Part shown: piece after piece, positions 7,117 to 12,238 of the stretch
Numbering within the stretch: position 1 is the stretch's first letter
How the letters are laid out: each line of letters begins with the position of its first letter
Assembly (NCBI GenBank): GCA_020445045.1
Contig: JAGRHI010000333.1
Span: 1-12,238 of the forward strand
Direction: 5' to 3'
Source of the DNA: Candidatus Competibacteraceae bacterium
GTDB taxonomy: Bacteria > Pseudomonadota > Gammaproteobacteria > Competibacterales > Competibacteraceae
DNA: 12,238 nt
Program-made: the position numbers and the translations under genes
The notes under the pieces: generated by a model
The model's input: the letters and a program-made list of their open reading frames with translations, nothing else
Told to the model about the DNA's origin: nothing
Database searches by the model: none

Positions 7117-8028
7117 TCAGGGGCGTAACCGGCAGTCGAACAATACATCCTCGCCCATCGCGTGGCGGCGGTGAGGGGGACGCAATCCCTGGGATAAGTC
7201 CTTGATCGCCGGTAAGGTGATGCCTGGTCGGCCGGAACCGATGATCAACGGCGCCACCGCAATCTGCAAGCGGTCCAGCAAACCCGCTTGCAAGAAAGCC
7301 GACACGGTCAGGCCGCCGCCTTCGATGAAAACGCCGTACAGGCCACGCGCGTGCAAGCGCCGCACGATTTCCGGGAGATCCAGGTGGCGGCCGTCGCGGG
7401 GGACGCCGATCACCTCGACATGATCCGGTCCCGGTCGATTGGTCAGCGCCTCGTCGCAAACCAGCAAGGTCGGGGCGGCTCGATCCTGGAACAGGCCCTG
7501 TCCGGCGCCGAGGCGGCGGCGAGGATCGAGCACCACTCGTACCGGATGCGGGCCGGCGACCCGGCGAGTGGTCAGTTGCGGATCGTCGCATTCCACGGTG
7601 CCGGCGCCAACGACGATCGCATCGCACAGCGCGCGCATCCGGTGCAGGTGCGTCAGATTCTCGGGACCGTTGATGTGACGGGACACGCCGTTCGTGGTGG
7701 CGATGCGCCCGTCCAGACTTTGCCCGAGATGCGCCACCGTCAGCGGTCGACTCCGACCCGCCAAGGCGACCGGCAGATAAAGATCCAGTAATTCCGCGCC
7801 GGTTTCGCTCATCGGCGCCCTGGCGGTCCAGGAACCGTCAGCGCGCCCGGTGACCCAGGCGGCGGGATCGTCGGCGGACAAAAGAGCCGGCTGTCCAGCA
7901 TCCAACCCCAAACCGAAGCGGTCGGGAACCATCGGTAGCGTCCGAACCGCGCGACGCAGTGCCAGCAGCAGTAACCAGACTTGTTCCGGACCGGGAGGAT
8001 TTTCGGTGGCTTGCCGGTGGGCGATCAT
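7117..8028 (-). CDS. RibD C-terminal-domain (pyrimidine reductase/DHFR-like) protein
   Basis: A 303-residue cytoplasmic NADPH-dependent reductase of the RibD_C fold, the family that reduces the ribosyl group of a pyrimidine intermediate in riboflavin synthesis. Visible motifs: PLTVAHLGQSLDGRIA at 95-110, GAGTVECDDPQLT at 141-153, HPVRVVLDP at 161-169, and GVFIEGGGLTVSAFL at 232-246, with EGGG in the nucleotide-binding site. The deaminase half of bifunctional RibD is missing; residues 1-94 are an unassigned extension. The ATG at 8028 overlaps the stop of the FkbM gene (ATGA), so translation is coupled, and the frame upstream of it is only the shadow of the neighbouring genes. No other riboflavin gene is present, so the substrate may differ from that of RibD. 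It is the last gene of the leftward unit and converges with the secreted-protein gene. Confidence 0.88.
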   Translation of the reverse strand: MIAHRQATENPPGPEQVWLLLLALRRAVRTLPMVPDRFGLGLDAGQPALLSADDPAAWVTGRADGSWTARAPMSETGAELLDLYLPVALAGRSRPLTVAHLGQSLDGRIATTNGVSRHINGPENLTHLHRMRALCDAIVVGAGTVECDDPQLTTRRVAGPHPVRVVLDPRRRLGAGQGLFQDRAAPTLLVCDEALTNRPGPDHVEVIGVPRDGRHLDLPEIVRRLHARGLYGVFIEGGGLTVSAFLQAGLLDRLQIAVAPLIIGSGRPGITLPAIKDLSQGLRPPHRRHAMGEDVLFDCRLRP

Positions 8029-8813
8029 GCGCTGTCCGGTTCGCTGTCGTCGCCCGCGACCGGACCAAGGCGCGCGTAAATATCCCCGGATCGACCGGTC
8101 CGGGCCACGGTATCGAGCCATTCGAGCAGTGGCGCGGCGTCCAGCCATGCCGCCGACCACAAGTGCTGCTTCTCCCCAACCGACCCATTGAATCGGTACG
8201 GTCCGAGTCGGGTTAGATAGGCCACGCAATCCCGCGCCAGATCCAGACAGGCCGGGATGTATTCGAAGGAAAGGGCCGGAATCGGTTGCGACAACCCTTT
8301 CAGCACCTCCAGTTCGTACCCTTCGACATCGATCTTGCAGAACGTCGGCAAGCCGTGTTCGGCGATCAGTTGATCCAACGTGGTCACCGTGACCGGAACC
8401 CGCTGGTCCCAGCGCACGCCAGCAAACCCACGGTCCCGCCGGACCGCCGCGATCCAGGCCGGCGACAAGCTGGTCACGGTCGGCGTCCGGGCGCTGACCA
8501 GCAGATCGGCAACGCCGGGCTCGGCGCCGACCGCCTGCTCGATCAGGGTGATGCGCGGCAAACCGCCGTACCAGCGGCGCAGCAGGGCCATGCACTCCGG
8601 CTGCGGTTCCACGGCGAGGATGCGGGCGCCCAATGGTGTCCAGGCTCGCAGCCGGCTGCCGACATGGGCGCCGATGTCGAAGCACAGATCGCCCGGCCGG
8701 ATGAACTGCGCGTAGAACCGGGTCAGCCGGCGCCGGCGCAGCGGAATGGCGTGGTACATCAGCACCGAGCGCCACAGCCCCAGACGGCGCACGAAACGGA
8801 TTCTGGCGGTCAT
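8025..8813 (-). CDS. FkbM-family SAM-dependent methyltransferase
   Basis: A 262-residue class I methyltransferase. Motif I is FDIGAHVG (45-52), the acidic end of strand 2 is VEPQPE (68-73), and the FkbM signature is KIDVEGYELEVLKGL (160-174). FkbM relatives O-methylate sugars, polyketides or lipids, and the acceptor here cannot be read from sequence. The length is normal for the family. The N-terminus is rich in Arg (residues 4-32), which could help membrane or polyanion contact. The ATG at 8813 follows the ZIP-like gene's stop after 9 nt, and its own stop overlaps the next start by 4 nt, so it sits inside a translationally coupled unit. Its membrane-protein neighbours might suggest a lipid or envelope substrate, which is inference only. 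Confidence 0.9.
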   Translation of the reverse strand: MTARIRFVRRLGLWRSVLMYHAIPLRRRRLTRFYAQFIRPGDLCFDIGAHVGSRLRAWTPLGARILAVEPQPECMALLRRWYGGLPRITLIEQAVGAEPGVADLLVSARTPTVTSLSPAWIAAVRRDRGFAGVRWDQRVPVTVTTLDQLIAEHGLPTFCKIDVEGYELEVLKGLSQPIPALSFEYIPACLDLARDCVAYLTRLGPYRFNGSVGEKQHLWSAAWLDAAPLLEWLDTVARTGRSGDIYARLGPVAGDDSEPDSA

Positions 8814-8822
8814 GGCCGGTCG

Positions 8823-10166
8823 CTAGACGAACGCGAACAGGAACGCGATGAGAAAGCCGGCGATGGTCGCCAACCCCACGGCCGGACCGCCGTCCTCGTA
8901 GGCTTCCGGCATCATCACCGATGACACCATGGCCAGGATGCCACCGCCGGCGATGGCGCCGATCACGGTCAGCACCACCGGCGACGCCTCGGCGAGAAAG
9001 GCGCTGCTCAGCCCCCCCGCCAGTGTCGCCGCCAGCACCAGCAGGCTCCAGAGGGTAAAGATCCGCCGCGTGCCGAAGCCGGCCTGCCGCATGCCCAGCG
9101 TGCTGCCGATCGCTTCCGGCACACTCGACAGAAAGATCGCCACCAGGAAGGTGAAGCGAAAGGCATCCAGCGTTTCGAAATTGGCGCCGATGACCACCGA
9201 GGCCGGAATGCCATCCAGCGTGGCGCCGAGAAACAGCGCCAACGGCGAACCGGTGGCCGCTTGTTTGGCCAGCAGTGCTTCCTGTTCCTTGCGGCTCAGA
9301 CGCTGCACGTTGGCCAGCGCGAGCTTTTGCCAGGCTGCGGCGTCGGGCCGCTCGCGCAGGGTGGCGACGTTGTGCAGCAGGCGCTGGGAGTTCAGGGTTT
9401 CGACCGCGTGGCGCAGACGGGGCGATTCGTCGAGCAGTTCGTCGAAATGTTCCTTGTCGATTTTCAGCAGCGCGACATCGGTGATGGCGGTGATGGTGGC
9501 GGTGCGCGGTTCGCCGGTCAGCAGCGCGGTTTCCCCGAACGACTGGCCGGCCGCCAGCCGCGCCAGTGGCACCGCGTCCGGCGCGGTGGATGTATTGGAG
9601 GCCGAACCGTTGACCAGCACCGCCACTTCGCCTTGGTCGATCAGATACAGCGCATCGCCGGTATCGCCCTGCCGAAAGATGGTCTCGCCGGCCGCGACAT
9701 GCACCGGTTGGACACACAGCAGCACCTCCTCCATCTCCTCGGGCGGCAGCGAGCACAACAAATCCACCCGCGCCAACCGGCCCAGCAGATCGGCCGACCG
9801 TTCCCGCTTTTGGCGCAGCAGATACAGCTTGGTCAGCGCCGGATGGCGCAGGGCGGCGCCGTAATCGTCCAGCCAGCGGTTGCCCAGGGAATATGACACC
9901 CCGCCCACCACGAAGCCGGCCGCGACCCAGCACCAACTAACGATGCCGCTCAGGTGAGCCTCCTCGATCAAGCGTTCCGCGCCCTCGAACGCCAGTTCCA
10001 GCGCCAGCGCCTGGATCAGCGCGCCGGTGCCGAAGGCCATGATGATGGCGTTGGTCCGCCGCGACGGCCGGCCGTACAGCCCGATGACCACGCCGATCAG
10101 TAGCGAGGTCATCGCCAGCGTGGCCAGCAACGCGGCGCCGAGAATTCTGAACGGATCAAGTGGCAT
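8823..10166 (-). CDS. ZIP-like membrane protein with inserted cyclic-nucleotide-binding domain
   Basis: A 447-residue inner-membrane protein. TM1-3 lie at about 7-31, 38-60 and 73-96, and five more helices at about 305-330, 337-358, 368-392, 397-417 and 429-447. The order and the motifs AFGTGALIQALALEL (44-58) and GGGILAMVSSVMMPEA (407-422) match the ZIP metal-transporter fold. Between TM3 and TM4, where ZIP proteins have a variable loop, lies a full CNB domain (about 133-255) with a phosphate-binding cassette, FGETALLTGEPRTAT (210-224), keeping the key Glu (E212) and Arg (R221). Helices 4 and 5 retain IP and PE but lack the usual ligands: ZIP HN-x-PEG appears as DGIPAS (318-323), and HE-x-PEG as SSVPEA (347-352). 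It may be a nucleotide-gated transporter with altered substrate, or a sensor without transport. GGTGAG about 9 nt upstream serves as ribosome site; the permease gene ends 9 nt before the ATG. Confidence 0.88.
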   Translation of the reverse strand: MPLDPFRILGAALLATLAMTSLLIGVVIGLYGRPSRRTNAIIMAFGTGALIQALALELAFEGAERLIEEAHLSGIVSWCWVAAGFVVGGVSYSLGNRWLDDYGAALRHPALTKLYLLRQKRERSADLLGRLARVDLLCSLPPEEMEEVLLCVQPVHVAAGETIFRQGDTGDALYLIDQGEVAVLVNGSASNTSTAPDAVPLARLAAGQSFGETALLTGEPRTATITAITDVALLKIDKEHFDELLDESPRLRHAVETLNSQRLLHNVATLRERPDAAAWQKLALANVQRLSRKEQEALLAKQAATGSPLALFLGATLDGIPASVVIGANFETLDAFRFTFLVAIFLSSVPEAIGSTLGMRQAGFGTRRIFTLWSLLVLAATLAGGLSSAFLAEASPVVLTVIGAIAGGGILAMVSSVMMPEAYEDGGPAVGLATIAGFLIAFLFAFV

Positions 10167-10175
10167 GGGGCACGC

Positions 10176-11276
10176 TCACCGAGGCGTGGCTGGAACGGAA
10201 GGTTCCGGGTTGGAAGGCGCCTGAAGCCAGGCCAGCAGCAAGGTATGGGCGATCGCCACCAGGGTCGGCCCCAGGAATACGCCGATCAGGCCAAACGCCA
10301 GCAGGCCACCGATCACTCCGGTAAACACGAGGGTCAGTGGCATGCGAATGCCGCGCGTGATGAGCAGGGGACGCAAGATATTATCCAGCCCGCCCACCAC
10401 GAACAGGCCCCAGCCGGCCATGAACAGCGCCCAACCAGTATCGCCCTGCCCCCAATACAACCAGCCCGCCACCACCAGCAATGGCAAGGCCGCGCCGATC
10501 TGGGCGATGGCCAGTAGAAAGCAAATGAAGGTGATCAGCACCGCCAGTGGCATACCGACCAGCAGCAAGCCCACCAGCGCCAGGGCCGACTGGATGATGG
10601 CGGTTAGCACCACCCCAAGCGCCACCGAGCGGATGGCCTGCCGCGCCTGGTCACGAGCCTGAAGCGCCTGTGCGCCGCCGATGCGGAGGGCGACCCGTTC
10701 GGTGAGCGCATCCAGGATGGCGCCGTTGACGTAGAACACCAGCGAGAACACCACCACCAGCAGCAGTTGCAGGAACAGCGCGCCCACCGTGCCGACTTGC
10801 TGGAACAGCCAGCGACCGCTCTTTTGTAGTTCCGGCGCCAGCCGCGCCCGCAGGCTTTGGGTGTTATCGACGGCGTTCCGCCATTGCTGCGCCAGACTGG
10901 AACCGACCAGCGGCAAATCCGCCAGCATCGCCGGCGGCTCGGCGGGAATCTTTTCGATGGCGGCCCTGGTTTCGACGATCAGGTTCTCGCCATGGGTGAC
11001 GAGCGCGGCGATACCGGTCAGCAGCGGCCCGATCAGCACCCCGACCAGCATCGATGCCAACAGCAACGTGCAGGCCAACCGATTCCAACGGAAACGCCGT
11101 TGCAGCCACGTCAGTCCCGGCCATACCGAAATCACGATGAACGCGCTCCACAGTAGGCTGGGCAGAAACGGCCGCAGGATGTACAGCACGGCGAGCAGCA
11201 GCGAACCGACAATCACCAGCCGCAAGGCGGTTCGCACCGGTTCGGACGGGGCGGGGGATGAATCGACGGTATGCAT
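10176..11276 (-). CDS. AI-2E/PerM family membrane permease
   Basis: A 366-residue integral membrane protein. The start chosen is the ATG at 11276, with GGAG (11286-11289) 9 nt upstream; an in-frame GTG at 11309 would add 11 residues without a better site. Helices fall at about 17-38, 40-55, 66-90, 161-183, 214-240, 243-276, 279-297 and 310-350. The conserved signature GGLDNILRPLLITRG (295-309) and the terminal helix around IGVFLGPTLVAI (331-342) identify the family. A soluble segment of about 65 residues between helices 3 and 4 (95-160) is typical. Members include the TqsA autoinducer-2 exporter and PerM/YdiK proteins, but most have unknown substrates and none is implied here. The short C-terminal tail is Pro-rich. 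It is the first gene of the leftward four-gene unit. Confidence 0.9.
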   Translation of the reverse strand: MHTVDSSPAPSEPVRTALRLVIVGSLLLAVLYILRPFLPSLLWSAFIVISVWPGLTWLQRRFRWNRLACTLLLASMLVGVLIGPLLTGIAALVTHGENLIVETRAAIEKIPAEPPAMLADLPLVGSSLAQQWRNAVDNTQSLRARLAPELQKSGRWLFQQVGTVGALFLQLLLVVVFSLVFYVNGAILDALTERVALRIGGAQALQARDQARQAIRSVALGVVLTAIIQSALALVGLLLVGMPLAVLITFICFLLAIAQIGAALPLLVVAGWLYWGQGDTGWALFMAGWGLFVVGGLDNILRPLLITRGIRMPLTLVFTGVIGGLLAFGLIGVFLGPTLVAIAHTLLLAWLQAPSNPEPSVPATPR

Positions 11277-11360
11277 GCGGCGGGTCTCCGGCGGCAAACC
11301 GGCAAGCACGCGGTTGCGGCCGGTTCGCGCGGGTAGCGACGGATTGGATTACCGCTTGTA

Positions 11361-11366
11361 AGTATA
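11361..11366 (-). promoter_or_regulatory. Candidate -10 element for the four-gene unit
   Basis: TATACT on the minus strand lies about 85 nt before the permease start, in the 192-bp gap after the regulator gene. No good -35 hexamer sits 16-18 bp upstream, so an activator-dependent promoter, or none, is possible. The rest of the gap shows no hairpin terminator that I can support. Confidence 0.22.
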
Positions 11367-11468
11367 AGCGCCGTTCCGCGCGACTTCGCCGGTCGGGGTT
11401 GGGCGATGGGGATACTCGTGGCGTGCTGGAGGAAAAACGCCCAAACGTGTCGCCAAGATTTCCAGGCG

Positions 11469-12238
11469 CTATCGATAAACCCGCCGCTTGGCCGGTTGCC
11501 CCAAGTGCCCCAAGTGCCCGTGACACGCCCGGACCATTGCCCAATCCTCCATCTGTTCCCAGTAGCCACCGAGTTCATCCAGGCACGTCAGATACCGGTC
11601 ACGTAAGCGGTCGCGCATCTGCATCGTCCAAGGTTCGAGATCCTGCCCCAGAAACGGGCCGCGATAGGCGCGAAGGAGCGCTTGGGTCGCGGTGGCCAAA
11701 TCCCTCGATGCGGCACCTCCCCCGTTTACCTCGCGCACCCATGTCAGGATCTGGCTGATTCGACGTTCCAAGCACCATATATCGACCCAACAATAGCGCG
11801 GATCCAGGGACAGCCGGCCATCTCGCACACTCAAGGCGTGTTCGTGACTCAGCAAGCGGCGCAGGCGATGAAGTGTTGTCGTCAAGGCTTGTTGTGCGCT
11901 ATCGCCGTCGGTGTCCGGCCACAACGCGTCGGCGATGCGCGCCTGGTTGACGTCGCGTCCACCCCAAGCAATCAGAATTTTCAGCAACTCTAGCGGCTTG
12001 CGTTGCGCCTTGCGGCCGAAAGTCACGGGCTGGTCGTCCACCACCAATCCAAAGCGCCCCAGCGTGTAAATCTTCACTGGCCAGGGCCAGCGTTCCGATG
12101 GCGTCATCGTCAGATCGGGCAGTAACCCACGCTTGCGGATGAGGGTTTGGACATATTCGACTTCGACATCGGCATCCAGCGCCGCCGCGCAAAGCCGGGC
12201 CACATCATCCGGCTTGAAGAAAGTGAAAAAGATATAGC
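11469..12238 (-). CDS. SARP/MalT-like regulator with BTAD domain, C-terminal part (5' end outside window)
   Basis: The frame is open to the window edge, so only the last 255 residues are seen. A GTG at 12203 is probably internal, because in-frame sequence before it (YIFFTFFKPDD) continues smoothly. From the edge: a short helical stretch, VEYVQTLIRKRGLLP (about 25-39), as in the helical-repeat region of large MalT-like regulators; an OmpR-type winged helix about 50-126, with IYTLGRFGLVVDDQPV and DALWPDTDGDSAQQAL followed by LHRLRRLL; then a BTAD-like region about 127-235. In this family a large N-terminal ATPase and helical repeats sense the signal, and here they would lie beyond 12238. The gene is on the same strand as, and upstream of, the four-gene unit, so it could regulate it. 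An 18-bp tandem duplication adds HLGHLG near the end of the protein. Confidence 0.88.
   Translation of the reverse strand, partial: YIFFTFFKPDDVARLCAAALDADVEVEYVQTLIRKRGLLPDLTMTPSERWPWPVKIYTLGRFGLVVDDQPVTFGRKAQRKPLELLKILIAWGGRDVNQARIADALWPDTDGDSAQQALTTTLHRLRRLLSHEHALSVRDGRLSLDPRYCWVDIWCLERRISQILTWVREVNGGGAASRDLATATQALLRAYRGPFLGQDLEPWTMQMRDRLRDRYLTCLDELGGYWEQMEDWAMVRACHGHLGHLGQPAKRRVYR
11498..11515. repeat. 9-bp tandem duplication near the regulator 3' end
   Basis: GCCCCAAGT occurs twice in direct succession (11498-11506 and 11507-11515), followed by GCCC, the start of a third copy. On the minus strand it encodes a repeated His-Leu-Gly. It keeps the frame and probably arose by slippage. It lies about 10 codons before the stop. 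Confidence 0.7.

Noticed and set aside
8929..9864. 311-residue plus-strand frame opposite the CNB-ZIP gene
   Set aside because: Ser/Arg/Ala-rich with no domain, antisense to a well-supported gene; a high-GC shadow.
8029..9936. A 636-codon upstream extension of the reductase frame (continuous minus-strand frame up to 9936)
   Set aside because: It lies out of frame across the FkbM and CNB-ZIP genes, which have clear domains; the extension is low-complexity Gly/Arg/Ala sequence typical of a shadow frame in GC-rich DNA.
1..12238. CRISPR array, tRNA or rRNA
   Set aside because: No regularly spaced repeats and no tRNA- or rRNA-like sequence seen on either strand.

Overview
The window looks like chromosomal DNA of a Gram-negative proteobacterium. 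Pointers are a prepilin with a type II secretion G-type core, a GGDEF/EAL hybrid, a PerM-type permease and a SARP/MalT-like regulator. A gammaproteobacterium is my best guess, and this is inference only. Base composition falls into two parts. The left end up to about 3590 is AT-rich (15 G+C of 60 at 2041-2100). The right part is GC-rich (41 of 60 at 7561-7620). Between them lies a gene-poor, decayed stretch holding an insertion sequence, so the left end may be acquired, or the window may span an old rearrangement.

Left region (40-3414, minus strand): a two-gene unit transcribed leftward. A GspG-like pseudopilin is followed 27 nt later by a membrane-anchored HAMP-GAF-GGDEF-EAL protein that keeps the catalytic motifs of both c-di-GMP domains. 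Middle region (about 3415-5877): no intact gene. It contains a possible remnant of a transposase zinc ribbon, unassigned sequence, a 1018-bp IS1595-family element with 24-bp imperfect terminal repeats and a probable 8-bp target duplication, and a short AT-rich leader. The transposase is dead: damaged zinc ribbon, a frameshift inside a perfect 15-bp palindrome, a probable catalytic D-to-N change and a nonsense codon.

Right region: one rightward gene (5926-7062) for a secreted protein of unknown function converges on a leftward four-gene unit. In transcription order this encodes an AI-2E/PerM family permease, a ZIP-like membrane protein with a cyclic-nucleotide-binding domain in its cytoplasmic loop, an FkbM-type methyltransferase and a RibD C-terminal-domain reductase. 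Gaps are 9 nt, 9 nt and a 4-nt ATGA overlap, so co-expression is likely, although no known pathway joins all four. At the right edge is the C-terminal part of a transcriptional regulator with a winged helix and a BTAD-like domain.

The most unusual item is the ZIP-like protein. A cyclic-nucleotide sensor sits where ZIP transporters carry their variable metal-binding loop, and the usual histidine metal ligands of the core helices are missing.
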